Source: an uncultured Flavobacterium sp. (lineage in GTDB: Bacteria > Bacteroidota > Bacteroidia > Flavobacteriales > Flavobacteriaceae). Taken from it: a stretch of 35,204 nucleotides of DNA. Location of the stretch: contig NZ_CAMLRU010000003.1 of assembly GCF_946482535.1 (NCBI RefSeq), positions 1-35,204 of the forward strand, read 5' to 3'. Shown one piece after another: positions 1 to 8,627 of the stretch. The first letter of the stretch is position 1. Every line of letters begins with the position of its first letter. Under the pieces are notes generated by a model. It made no database searches. It saw only the letters and a program-made list of their open reading frames with translations, and was not told the origin of the DNA. The position numbers and the translations under genes were made by a program.

Positions 1-20
1 TAATTGAATGAAGTTTAGTT

Positions 21-3000
21 TTATCTTTTAACCACCTGAAGGGTTTTTGTATTGCCTTCTTGGGTTACTGATACATTGTAAATACCCGATGGGTAACCGT
101 TACCGATTTCCGCTTGGGACAAATCATTATAACCTACTGTTCGGTTTTCAATCAATCTGCCAATCATATCGTATACTTTAACAGTAACATCGGCTGTATT
201 GTTGGTTTGAATGTCTAATTTAAATGTTTGGTTGTATGGATTCGGATAGGCTACCACTCTTGATAATGATGTGTTAGTTGGAGTTCCTAAACCGCAATCT
301 TCCGCTGTCTGTACGGTAGCGGTAACGGCAACTCTGGCCGAAGAACACACCTCTGTAATATCCCAATTAAAGAAATAATAATAACTGTAAGTGTCTACGA
401 AACCATTATCAATACCGCCAACGATAGCAACAGCACCATTGGTTACCGGGAACGGATTAGGAAACGGACTCACATAAGCCAAGGCATTATCATAAGAAGC
501 ACCACCGCTAACCTCAAGAGAATAATTGTCTCCGGCGGATAAGGCATAATTTAACGTTACCGTTTGTGCTACTGTAGTTGGCGACCAATCTGAGAAAGTG
601 TTTGGGGTAAAAGTAACTTCAGTAGTGCCCGGAACTTGAATCCCGTTTTGTAAAACTCTGACAGTTATAGGCGCCGGACCTGAACCACCCGGATTTTGTT
701 GAGGGTATACTTTAACCGAATTTAAAATAATAGCATTAGATAGATTAAAAGCCAAACCTCTGTTGTTATTTCCTGTTCCGTAACCGTCCAAAGTATAAAC
801 CAAACCTGCTGTGCCCGGTGTTGTTGATTCTGTTCCGGCATAGAAAGTTGTGGTAGTGGTAATCACCGGAGTGGTGAAAGAGTTTCCTGTGGCCAATGCC
901 GTGCCGCCAACTTGAGTAGTGTACCATTTAACATCACCTGATGAAGCTGTAGCTGAAAGCGTTGCAGTATCTGTCGGTTGGCAAATCGTTGCCGGTGTGG
1001 TTGAGGTTATGGTATTGTTGAGTGTAATTTGGATTGGAGTTGAAGCAACAGTTGTTGAACTGAATGAACAAGTTACATTGCAACGGTAATAAGTATTGGC
1101 CAATGGCATAACTACAGCAGTAGTCGCAGTGGCTAAACTGATATCGGTGTAGTCGGTGCCATTAGTTGAACTCTGCCATTGATAGGTGATGCCTTCACCG
1201 ATTACAATGTTTTGTAAACTTAATGTTACTGATTTTCCTCCGCAAATAGTGGTTTCCGAAGCTATTGTATTTCCCGGTGTTACTGTTGAACACTCTGATT
1301 GTCTTGCTGTGGAAAAATAACCTTTGAAATCAGCAAAATCTAACGGAGCACTTGTTGAAGTTAATAAATTAGGTGCACCGGCTTCAAAAGTGGCTGTAAT
1401 TCCAAAATCATTATCGTAAACGCCTGCAGCCGATGGTGCTTGTACAATTATACTGCTTTCGATTGCATTAGCATCAGCCACTTTGAGATTAAATTCAGTA
1501 ATATCTCCTGCTGTTTTTGAAACTTCCCAACGGTTTTGACTTAAATAGGCAATATTAGCCGAAGGTGTTCCGGAGTTGGTTTCAAAGGCTTCTGCTTTTA
1601 TGTTGGCACCCGGACTGCCAAATCCGCCTGAAGGAGTTGTGACAGCTACCCAAATAGGTGCATAACTTGATTTTCCTACCGGGAAGAAAAACTTATCGAT
1701 AAAACCGGAGCCATTGGTCAAATCAATCGCATTTTGACCACCACTGATGTCTTTAGCCAAAGGACCATCAACATAACAGGTTGGACCAAAGTTACCCGAT
1801 ATAAAAGCGGTATAAGCCATAGCCGGAGCGCCAATGGTCAAAAGACTTGAGGCAGAAGTATGAATAATTCCCTCATTCATTGTCAAACCGCTTACTACAT
1901 TAAAAGGTACTGAGAAAGTAACTCCTTCAGCACTGGTATTATTCACTCTCAATTGAAAAACAGAACCGGTATTGAATGGCGTATTGAGGATAGGATCTAC
2001 TTGGGCGTTAAAACTACCGGTTCCGGAAATGGTTTGAGATTTGTTTGTGGCTTCAAAATTGCCGTCAATATAATTCCCGAAGTGGGTATTGTTGTAAGTG
2101 TAAAGCTGACCGTTGTTTAAGATGTTTCCACCATAATAGGCATCAACTCCCGAACCTTTTACTTTTCCAAGGGTGATGGTAAAATCATTTTGGACATTAA
2201 AAACGGTCACACCATTAGGGTTACTGTTGTCTAAATTAACGAATCGATTAGTGGCATCCGGCGCATTAACTATAAAATTGTTAAGCGAAAGTGTACCGTT
2301 AGCGGCTTTGAAATTGCAATTAAATCCATTAGTAGTTACCGCTCCTTTTTCAGTCGATAATCCGTCTCCTATTTGTAAAGTATGGTTAGCACCGGCGGCA
2401 TAATTGTTAGCTGATTCATAGACAAAGGCTGAAGGCGAATTAGTAACATTGTAAAACGACAAGTTTAAAGGAAGACTCAAACCGGTTTCGGGCAAACTAG
2501 GATTGGTATTGATAGAACCGTCAAAATTAATGGCAGCCACTACAGTTCCCGCAGGAATTCCGGCTCCGACTACTATCTGTCCAACCGAAACACCGTCAAG
2601 AGCGTCTAAGAAAATATTGGTTGGGAACCAACAGAAAAAGCCGGTACATGGAACAATAGCAGTTATTGAATGTGTCGTAGCTAAACCGGTACTGGCAACC
2701 GGCGGGTCAACAATGGTTATTTTCCCGGCAGTAAGATTTAAAGTAGCTTCACCAATTTTAAAAAGGGTTTGGTCCGTACTGGTAGCTGTTGCTCCGTTGT
2801 GATTTCCGTCTACTATGATATCACCGCCACTTTGATTGAAAGTACTTCCGTTGGTGTGAAAAACATTACCATTTACCGTAAATGTTCCTGAGTTAATGGT
2901 GTAAGTACCTCTATTAAAGAAAGTCGCTTTGTTATTGGTACAACCAACAGTTAACGAAGAAGAGTCACTAATCAAAGTCGCCTCGGCTAAAATATTTACA

Positions 3001-4421
3001 CCGCCAACATTAGAAGGTGAGTTCACCGTAATGGTATGTCCGGCTAAAATAGTCACAATATCACCGCAAGTAGGAACAGCATTGTTGCTCCAAGTGGTAG
3101 CATCGTTCCAGTTACCTGATTGAGCTGAAGTAACCGGTGTGTCAATAGCGGCGTTGTAACCAACTTGGAAAGTATTACTTAAATCGCTGTCAGATAAGCC
3201 AATTCTGGCCGCAAACGGTGTAATGGTTCCGGTTTGGTGATTTCCTACCGTAGTGCCATCCGCTTTGATAATTCTGGAATTTCCGTTCATAATCAAATAA
3301 GCGTCTTGAGCCGAAAAAGCGATAGTATGATTTCCGGTCGGAAAAGCATAATTTAAATCCTTGTCTATAATCCAAGCACTTTCAAAAATATTGGTAACCG
3401 TGTAACTTCCGTCAACTACGGAAAACCCGGTAGCTACTCCGGACTCATCATAATAGGTCACAGAAAGTTCTCCCGATACTGCTGATGAACTATTATCGGT
3501 TGGTCTGGTAATGAAGGCTGCTCTGCTTTTACCATTTGGATTGATGAAAGGGAAAAGAGTATTGCTATTGTAATAATCAACACCCGGAGTTACAGGAGTA
3601 AAATTATCATAAGCACCATACCATCTTCCGATGGTACCGTTTAAAAAACCACTTCCCGTTGCGCAACTTGTTGTAGCTGAGCCATAATTTCCAATGGTCA
3701 TTTTGTTTGTGCCCAAATCCACTCGGGCATTGGTCATACTTAAAACACTTCTGATTTTGATATTGTTGAATCCCCAAATTATATTGGGTGTAGCAGTGCT
3801 GGTGTTATTCAAAAGCAATTGATTAATCACCGCACCGGTGTTTGAACTATCGGTTAAATATAAAGTCCCGCCAAAAGTTCCTAAACCACTAACGGTTTGT
3901 ACTGTTGAACCGTTTAAATTCAAAGAGCCTTCAGGAGTATAACTTGAACCTATGGATAAATCAATCCTTCCGTTGTTGGTAATGTTTCCGGCTATATTCA
4001 ATTGTATGGCTTTGTCATAGCCCCAACCACCACCATCAAAATAATAAACCCCATCAATCAAACCGCCATTATTGACAATTAAATTTCCGGTTACGGTAAA
4101 ATCCGGGGAGTTATTGCTTCCCTCCAAAGTACCGCTGATGGTAGCATTGGTAACCGTAATTAAATTGTCTAAAACAACCGTTGTTCCGGCAGCAATAATT
4201 ATGTGGTCTGTTGGAGTAGGTGTTGTAGTTGTTCCCCAAGTAGCAGGATCGGTAAAGTTTCCTGATTGTGTTGAGGTGAAAGTAGTTTGCGCTTGTATTT
4301 CCGTGACTGTAAAAAGCAAGCAAGCCAGCGAGAAAAACTTTAAAAACAAGTTTGAGCTTTTACTTGAAGCGTTTTTGTTTTGAGGAAAAGAGTAGCTTTT
4401 GACAGTGTAATTTGAAACCAT
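21..4421 (-). CDS. T9SS-exported large adhesin-like surface protein with G8-like modules and type A sorting domain
   Basis: A 1466-residue secreted protein. A signal peptide with a long polar N-region (hydrophobic core about residues 25-40) ends near IQA-Q at 44-45. The sequence around residue 50 (SGNFTDPATW) and again near 430 (SGNWNDATTW) opens a G8-like module, followed by Thr/Asn/Gly-rich beta repeats. Ig-like segments lie at about 1070-1190, the first containing ITYQWQSSTNG, which is typical of T9SS cargo. The last 75 or so residues (AYPNPYNQTF, YDMIGRLIE, SGIYNVSV, ending in VVKR) are a type A C-terminal sorting domain (TIGR04183), so the mature protein should be carried across the outer membrane by the T9SS and anchored or released. 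No catalytic domain was recognised; adhesion or matrix binding is an inference. It appears monocistronic, with a TAnnTTTG box at 4447-4454 upstream. Confidence 0.88.
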   Translation of the reverse strand: MVSNYTVKSYSFPQNKNASSKSSNLFLKFFSLACLLFTVTEIQAQTTFTSTQSGNFTDPATWGTTTTPTPTDHIIIAAGTTVVLDNLITVTNATISGTLEGSNNSPDFTVTGNLIVNNGGLIDGVYYFDGGGWGYDKAIQLNIAGNITNNGRIDLSIGSSYTPEGSLNLNGSTVQTVSGLGTFGGTLYLTDSSNTGAVINQLLLNNTSTATPNIIWGFNNIKIRSVLSMTNARVDLGTNKMTIGNYGSATTSCATGSGFLNGTIGRWYGAYDNFTPVTPGVDYYNSNTLFPFINPNGKSRAAFITRPTDNSSSAVSGELSVTYYDESGVATGFSVVDGSYTVTNIFESAWIIDKDLNYAFPTGNHTIAFSAQDAYLIMNGNSRIIKADGTTVGNHQTGTITPFAARIGLSDSDLSNTFQVGYNAAIDTPVTSAQSGNWNDATTWSNNAVPTCGDIVTILAGHTITVNSPSNVGGVNILAEATLISDSSSLTVGCTNNKATFFNRGTYTINSGTFTVNGNVFHTNGSTFNQSGGDIIVDGNHNGATATSTDQTLFKIGEATLNLTAGKITIVDPPVASTGLATTHSITAIVPCTGFFCWFPTNIFLDALDGVSVGQIVVGAGIPAGTVVAAINFDGSINTNPSLPETGLSLPLNLSFYNVTNSPSAFVYESANNYAAGANHTLQIGDGLSTEKGAVTTNGFNCNFKAANGTLSLNNFIVNAPDATNRFVNLDNSNPNGVTVFNVQNDFTITLGKVKGSGVDAYYGGNILNNGQLYTYNNTHFGNYIDGNFEATNKSQTISGTGSFNAQVDPILNTPFNTGSVFQLRVNNTSAEGVTFSVPFNVVSGLTMNEGIIHTSASSLLTIGAPAMAYTAFISGNFGPTCYVDGPLAKDISGGQNAIDLTNGSGFIDKFFFPVGKSSYAPIWVAVTTPSGGFGSPGANIKAEAFETNSGTPSANIAYLSQNRWEVSKTAGDITEFNLKVADANAIESSIIVQAPSAAGVYDNDFGITATFEAGAPNLLTSTSAPLDFADFKGYFSTARQSECSTVTPGNTIASETTICGGKSVTLSLQNIVIGEGITYQWQSSTNGTDYTDISLATATTAVVMPLANTYYRCNVTCSFSSTTVASTPIQITLNNTITSTTPATICQPTDTATLSATASSGDVKWYTTQVGGTALATGNSFTTPVITTTTTFYAGTESTTPGTAGLVYTLDGYGTGNNNRGLAFNLSNAIILNSVKVYPQQNPGGSGPAPITVRVLQNGIQVPGTTEVTFTPNTFSDWSPTTVAQTVTLNYALSAGDNYSLEVSGGASYDNALAYVSPFPNPFPVTNGAVAIVGGIDNGFVDTYSYYYFFNWDITEVCSSARVAVTATVQTAEDCGLGTPTNTSLSRVVAYPNPYNQTFKLDIQTNNTADVTVKVYDMIGRLIENRTVGYNDLSQAEIGNGYPSGIYNVSVTQEGNTKTLQVVKR

Positions 4422-4428
4422 ACCTTTG
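4399..4428 (+). promoter_or_regulatory. orphan consensus promoter pointing away from the T9SS gene
   Basis: TTG at 4399-4401, a 19-nt spacer, then TACCTTTG at 4421-4428: an exact match to the Bacteroidota sigma-A consensus on the plus strand. The first plus-strand gene downstream starts at 4821 and has its own promoter. The predicted transcript would run antisense to the 3' end of the small minus-strand gene at 4526-4762. It could serve an untranslated RNA or be a chance match. Confidence 0.35.
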
Positions 4429-4446
4429 GAATTTTGTGTTGAACTT

Positions 4447-4454
4447 CAAATTTA
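4447..4454 (-). promoter_or_regulatory. -7 box (TAAATTTG) for the T9SS protein
   Basis: The minus strand reads TAAATTTG, matching the Bacteroidota consensus TAnnTTTG, 25 nt before the ATG at 4421. No TTG was found at the ideal -33 spacing, so support rests on the -7 box and its position. Confidence 0.45.
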
Positions 4455-4525
4455 ATCTTTTAAAAACACAAAAACTTTGCAGACACTTTCAAAATGACAG
4501 AATTTTAAAAGCTTTTTCTTATTTT

Positions 4526-4762
4526 TTAAAGGTACAATTCCCCGCGATGCGGTTTCAAAGCATCTCGTAGCGGTATCATGTAGTCATCGGTTACTACTAT
4601 AAAAGCAATGGCATGCATCTCGTTTTTGATTTCAAAACCGGTAATAGTAATCGGTAATTTTTCGAGGGCAATGTATTCCTTTAAATGAATTTCGTGATGC
4701 TCTGCCGTTTTGGCTGAAGCCGGTCCGCGAAAGTCCCAAATGAGTTTGATTTGTCTTGACAT
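4526..4762 (-). CDS. small conserved-looking hypothetical protein (78 aa)
   Basis: A soluble 78-residue protein starting MSRQIKLIWDF and ending HRGELYL, with no signal peptide or membrane segment. I do not recognise a named domain. The ATG at 4762 was chosen over the upstream in-frame ATG at 4813. The upstream start would add 17 residues translated through the divergent promoter, whereas 4762 lies 18 nt downstream of a minus-strand TACCTTTG box (4781-4788). It contains the motif HHEIHLKEY near residue 22. It is transcribed divergently from the DUF2891 gene. Function is unknown; it looks like a real gene because of its promoter and clean start. Confidence 0.7.
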   Translation of the reverse strand: MSRQIKLIWDFRGPASAKTAEHHEIHLKEYIALEKLPITITGFEIKNEMHAIAFIVVTDDYMIPLRDALKPHRGELYL

Positions 4763-4775
4763 AGCATAAAAATAG

Positions 4776-4805
4776 TTTGGCAAAGGTAACTTTTTGCTAC
4801 CTTTG
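4776..4805 (+). promoter_or_regulatory. promoter of the DUF2891 gene
   Basis: TTTG at 4776-4779, an 18-nt spacer, and TACCTTTG at 4798-4805. The ATG at 4821 is only 15 nt past the box, giving a predicted leader of about 10 nt, which is short but typical for this group. Confidence 0.65.
4781..4788 (-). promoter_or_regulatory. -7 box (TACCTTTG) of the small hypothetical gene
   Basis: Minus-strand TACCTTTG ends 18 nt before the ATG at 4762. It is the exact mirror image of the plus-strand box at 4798-4805, with 9 nt between the two boxes. Confidence 0.55.
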
Positions 4806-4820
4806 AAAAACACTTCTCTT

Positions 4821-5873
4821 ATGAAATACAGTTACTTTTTTTTACTGCTCTTTTACTTTTTGGGGTTTTCCCAAGAGCTGACTTTAGAACAAGCCAATCA
4901 TTTATCGGGTTTACCTTTAAAATGTCTTCAACAAGAATATCCCAACAAATTGGGACAAATACTTATTGATAGTACCGAAATACAATCGCCTAAAAAATTG
5001 CACCCCACATTCTACGGTTGCTTTGATTGGCATTCTTCGGTGCACGGGCATTGGAGTTTGGTGTTTTTGCTCAAACGGTTTCCGAATTTGGCCAATCGCG
5101 ATCAAATTATCCAAAAGCTGAAAACGAATCTCTCCAAAGAAAATATTCAAGTCGAAATAGACTATCTCAATAAAAAACACGAGAAATCTTTTGAACGTAC
5201 TTACGGCTGGAATTGGTTGCTAAAACTGCAACTCGAACTCGAAACTTACAACGAACCTTTTGCCCAAGAGTTAGCCCAAAACCTCAAACCGCTATCCAAT
5301 ATCATAATCGAAAGATATGTCGAGTTTTTGCCAAAATTGCTTTATCCGGTTAGAGTCGGCATCCATTCTAATACCGCTTTCGGACTTGTATTCGCTTGGG
5401 ATTACGCGGTTTATTCTAAAAATGAATTGTTCCAAAAAAGTATTAAAGACAATGCTCTTAGGTTGTTTCAAAAAGATGAAAACTGCCCGTTTACTTGGGA
5501 ACCCAGTGGTACCGATTTTCTTTCGCCTTGTTTAGAAGAAATGGCGCTGATGCAAAGAATTTTGCCCAAAGCGGAGTTTTTAAGTTGGATCAAAAAGTTT
5601 GCTCCGCAACTCTTTAAAAAGAAATTCACTTGGGAAGTAGCCAAGGTTTCCGACAGAACCGATGGTCATTTGGTGCATTTGGATGGGCTGAATTTCAGCA
5701 GAACATGGAATTTATATGCCTTGATTAACCAATATCCTAAAGAGTTTTCACATTTAAAACCGTTGGCCGATTATCACTTCAATTTTTCATTGCCTTCAGT
5801 AGTTGATGGTAATTATGAAGGCGAACATTGGTTGGCTTCTTTTGCTTTGCGTGCTTTTGAAGAAAAAAAGTAA
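4821..5873 (+). CDS. secreted DUF2891 family protein
   Basis: A 350-residue protein with an N-terminal signal peptide (MKYSYFFLLLFYFLGFSQ). Diagnostic DUF2891 motifs follow: GCFDWHSSVHGHW at about 69-81, YGWNWLLKL, RVGIHSNTAFG, WEPSGTDFLSP, HLDGLNFSRTWN and YEGEHWLASF. The conserved Trp/His/Asp/Glu residues and the mostly helical character resemble alpha-toroid carbohydrate-active folds, but no activity is established for the family as far as I know. The start was moved from the in-frame start at 4794, which would place the first residues inside the promoter. The predicted location is the periplasm, or the surface if processed. It is followed 34 nt later by the COG2509 oxidoreductase gene, which may also have its own promoter. 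Confidence 0.85.
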   Translation: MKYSYFFLLLFYFLGFSQELTLEQANHLSGLPLKCLQQEYPNKLGQILIDSTEIQSPKKLHPTFYGCFDWHSSVHGHWSLVFLLKRFPNLANRDQIIQKLKTNLSKENIQVEIDYLNKKHEKSFERTYGWNWLLKLQLELETYNEPFAQELAQNLKPLSNIIIERYVEFLPKLLYPVRVGIHSNTAFGLVFAWDYAVYSKNELFQKSIKDNALRLFQKDENCPFTWEPSGTDFLSPCLEEMALMQRILPKAEFLSWIKKFAPQLFKKKFTWEVAKVSDRTDGHLVHLDGLNFSRTWNLYALINQYPKEFSHLKPLADYHFNFSLPSVVDGNYEGEHWLASFALRAFEEKK

Positions 5874-5884
5874 TTCCATTTGTT

Positions 5885-5892
5885 TACTTTTG
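5885..5892 (+). promoter_or_regulatory. -7 box (TACTTTTG) for the COG2509 oxidoreductase
   Basis: TACTTTTG lies in the 34-nt gap after the DUF2891 gene, 15 nt before the ATG at 5908. A matching -33 element at the ideal spacing is not obvious. Confidence 0.4.
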
Positions 5893-5907
5893 CCAAAAAA
5901 ATAAATC

Positions 5908-7470
5908 ATGCCACGCGAATTACTCCTACAAGTCTCTCCGGAAACAGCTGCCAACGAAAGCTTGCTGTATGAGAATGTAGCCCAGTTGGTTCGCGTTTCT
6001 CCTAAACTGCTTCGCAAAGTTGTAATTCTGAAGCGTTCAATTGACGCCCGTCAAAAAGCCATAAAAATCAATCTCAAGGTTTTAGTTTATCTGATTGACG
6101 AAGATTACACCGAACAGAAAATTGAACTGCCCGATTATAAAAACGTTGCCAATGCCCAAGAAGTAATCATCGTAGGTGCAGGACCGGCCGGACTTTTCGC
6201 AGCTCTTCAATTAATAGAATTAGGATTAAAACCGATTGTCATTGAGCGTGGCAAAGATGTTCGTGGACGCCGTCGTGATTTAAAAGCGATCAACCGCGAT
6301 CATATTGTAAACGAAGATTCCAATTATTGTTTTGGCGAAGGCGGTGCCGGAACTTACTCCGATGGAAAATTATACACACGTTCCAAAAAGCGCGGTGATG
6401 TGGATAGAATTCTACAGTTGTTAGTTGGTTTCGGAGCAACGCCCGATATTTTAGTCGAAGCCCATCCGCACATCGGAACCAATAAATTGCCTCAAATTAT
6501 TCAAGATATCAGAGAAAAAATCATTGAATGCGGCGGTCAAGTTTTGTTTGAAACCCGTGTTACTGATTTTGTGGTGAAGAGCAATGAAATGCAAGGCATA
6601 GTGACCCAAAACGGTGATACCATTTCGGCCAACAAAGTCATTTTGGCCACCGGCCATTCCGCTAGAGATATTTTTGAATTACTCGACAGAAAGAAAATTT
6701 TAATCGAAGCCAAACCTTTTGCCTTAGGCGTTCGAGCCGAACATCCTCAGGAGTTAATTGATAAAATTCAATACAGTTGTGATTTCCGTGGGGAACATTT
6801 ACCACCGGCACCATATTCTATCGTGAAGCAAGTCAACGGCCGTGGCATGTATTCGTTTTGTATGTGTCCGGGAGGCGTTATTGCGCCTTGTGCTACCAGT
6901 CCGGGTGAAGTGGTAACCAACGGTTGGTCGCCCTCAAAACGCGATCAAGCTACTGCGAATTCGGGAATTGTAGTCGAATTAAAACTGGAAGATTTCAAGC
7001 CTTTTGCCAAATTCGGAGCATTGGCCGGAATGGAATTTCAAAAAGCCATCGAGCAAAAAGCTTGGCATTTGGCAGGAGAAACCCAAAAAGTGCCTGCCCA
7101 ACGCATGGTCGATTTTACCCAGAGTAAAGTATCGGCTTCTATCCCCAAAACTTCTTATGTCCCCGGAACGACTTCGGTAGAACTGGGACAAGTATTCCCT
7201 GGATTTTTAACCCAAATCATGCGAGAAGGTTTTAGCCAATTCGGAAAATCTATGCGCGGCTACATGACCAATGAAGCTATTCTTCACGCACCCGAAAGCC
7301 GAACTTCCTCACCGGTGCGAATTCCGCGTGACCATGAAACTTTAGAACATTTGCAAATCAAAGGCTTATATCCTTGCGGAGAAGGTGCCGGTTTTGCAGG
7401 TGGAATCATTTCGGCTGCCATCGACGGTGAAAAATGTGCACTGAAAATTGCGGAAAGTCTCTTAAAATAA
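5908..7470 (+). CDS. FAD-dependent oxidoreductase, COG2509 type
   Basis: A 520-residue cytosolic protein. Residues 1-80 form a small N-terminal domain typical of the COG2509 'uncharacterised FAD-dependent dehydrogenase' family (basic, LKRSIDARQKAIKINL). A dinucleotide-binding motif VGAGPAGLFAAL lies at 89-100, with the acidic end of strand beta-2 at IERGKD (about 112-117). Further family motifs are CFGEGGAGTYSDGKLYTR, a Cys-containing block MYSFCMCPGG, and the C-terminal FAD motif GLYPCGEGAGFAGGI. Several Cys residues sit near the expected flavin site. The substrate of this family is not known to me. The downstream neighbour starts 81 nt later and belongs to a different regulatory unit. Confidence 0.85.
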   Translation: MPRELLLQVSPETAANESLLYENVAQLVRVSPKLLRKVVILKRSIDARQKAIKINLKVLVYLIDEDYTEQKIELPDYKNVANAQEVIIVGAGPAGLFAALQLIELGLKPIVIERGKDVRGRRRDLKAINRDHIVNEDSNYCFGEGGAGTYSDGKLYTRSKKRGDVDRILQLLVGFGATPDILVEAHPHIGTNKLPQIIQDIREKIIECGGQVLFETRVTDFVVKSNEMQGIVTQNGDTISANKVILATGHSARDIFELLDRKKILIEAKPFALGVRAEHPQELIDKIQYSCDFRGEHLPPAPYSIVKQVNGRGMYSFCMCPGGVIAPCATSPGEVVTNGWSPSKRDQATANSGIVVELKLEDFKPFAKFGALAGMEFQKAIEQKAWHLAGETQKVPAQRMVDFTQSKVSASIPKTSYVPGTTSVELGQVFPGFLTQIMREGFSQFGKSMRGYMTNEAILHAPESRTSSPVRIPRDHETLEHLQIKGLYPCGEGAGFAGGIISAAIDGEKCALKIAESLLK

Positions 7471-7499
7471 ATTAATTTTCATTTTTATTTAAAAAAAGT

Positions 7500-7526
7500 A
7501 GGGTGATAGCATTTTGCGTTGTCTAA
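7500..7526 (+). promoter_or_regulatory. candidate ECF-sigma promoter of the repeat lipoprotein gene
   Basis: The lipoprotein gene lacks a TAnnTTTG box at the usual place. Instead there is AGGGTGATA at 7500-7508 and GTTGTCTAA at 7518-7526, about 14 nt between GGGTGA and GTC, which is compatible with the two-block -35/-10 layout of ECF sigma promoters. Assignment to the neighbouring sigma factor is inference from position only. Confidence 0.25.
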
Positions 7527-7551
7527 CCTATAAACACTAAATATAAATAAG

Positions 7552-8595
7552 ATGAAAAAGATTAAAATTTTACTATTGCTATTGACCGTTTCGGTGGCAG
7601 GTTTCTATTCTTGTACCGATAACGATCCGGTGGAAAACGAAATTGTGACTTCCAAAAGTATCGCGTTGCGAACCTCTTTAAACGAAATTAAGAAAGCCAA
7701 TAACATCAGCGACAGAAATGCCAATACTACTCAAGACCAATTCTTGTGTTTTCAGTTTGTTTACCCTTTGACTTTATCGTACAATGACGGAACAGTTATC
7801 ACAGTAGCAACATACGAAGGTTTGTTAGACGTATTAACCGCAGAAACCGAAACTTTATTTATAGTAGGTATCGCTTTTCCTTTCCAAGTACAACAAGAAG
7901 GCGCCATTACCACGATTGATGATGAAGCCGAATTTTATGCTTTGATTGAAGCATGCGGATTCACACCGATAAATGATGATGTATTACAGTTTGGTTGTTT
8001 ACAAATTGTGTATCCTATTTCTGTAATCGATGATTCAGGAGCTACCATTGAGGTAAGTTCTCAAGGGCAGTTTGAGTCTTTGTTAATTGGTGGAACAGTT
8101 GTTGAAATTGTTTTTCCAATTAATGTAATTCAAGCCAATGAAACTTTTGCAGTTAATGATTTATATGAATTATTCAATTTATACGATGAATGTGATGGTA
8201 ATACTAGTTCATGTATTTGTACCACTGATGTTACCCCAGTTTGTGTTGAAACAGCCAATGGAACTGTAATGTACTCTAACGCTTGTTTGGCAGAATGTGA
8301 CGGTTATACAGCCGCTGATTTTGTAAACTGTGATCCTGTATTGACAACCAACTTCGGGAATGGTTTAGGTTCGTGCTTTACTATGAATTATCCGGTGCAA
8401 GTTCAACATCAAGGCGCATTGGTTACAGTCAACAATGATGCAGAACTGTTACAATACTATTTTCCTTCATGGTCAAGTATTCCGGCTTTTGTTTATCCGG
8501 TGACGGCTAATTTTAGTACACCAACCGGTTCTATTATGGCAACTTTTGCTAACCAAGCCTCTTTTGATGCTGCGATTATAAATAATTGTAATTAA
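7552..8595 (+). CDS. surface lipoprotein with six YP/FP half-repeats and a Kazal-like domain
   Basis: A 347-residue protein with a lipoprotein signal peptide ending in FYSC (Cys21) and followed by an acidic stretch (TDNDPVENE). By eye the mature part consists of three repeats of about 70 residues, each opening with Cys plus a YP motif (C66, C149, C275), having a second FP/YP half-repeat in the middle, and closing with Cys (C135, C214, C346). Between repeats two and three sits a six-Cys Kazal-like module (C221, C223, C231, C245, C249, C260, with YSNAC at 241-245), the fold of serine-protease inhibitors and follistatin-like modules. No enzymatic motif is visible. It lies 79 nt upstream of an ECF sigma/FecR/TonB-receptor operon, so it may be a target or partner of that system. 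The repeat family has no name that I know of. Confidence 0.82.
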   Translation: MKKIKILLLLLTVSVAGFYSCTDNDPVENEIVTSKSIALRTSLNEIKKANNISDRNANTTQDQFLCFQFVYPLTLSYNDGTVITVATYEGLLDVLTAETETLFIVGIAFPFQVQQEGAITTIDDEAEFYALIEACGFTPINDDVLQFGCLQIVYPISVIDDSGATIEVSSQGQFESLLIGGTVVEIVFPINVIQANETFAVNDLYELFNLYDECDGNTSSCICTTDVTPVCVETANGTVMYSNACLAECDGYTAADFVNCDPVLTTNFGNGLGSCFTMNYPVQVQHQGALVTVNNDAELLQYYFPSWSSIPAFVYPVTANFSTPTGSIMATFANQASFDAAIINNCN

Positions 8596-8627
8596 TTGTA
8601 ATTTATAAAATTGGGAAAGATTAAGTT

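Noticed and set aside
4072..4383. A 103-residue plus-strand open frame (and others at 2173-2403, 2503-2802, 2929-3123) inside the T9SS gene
   Set aside because: Opposite-strand shadows of a repetitive Thr/Asn-rich gene; no start signal and no recognisable protein features.
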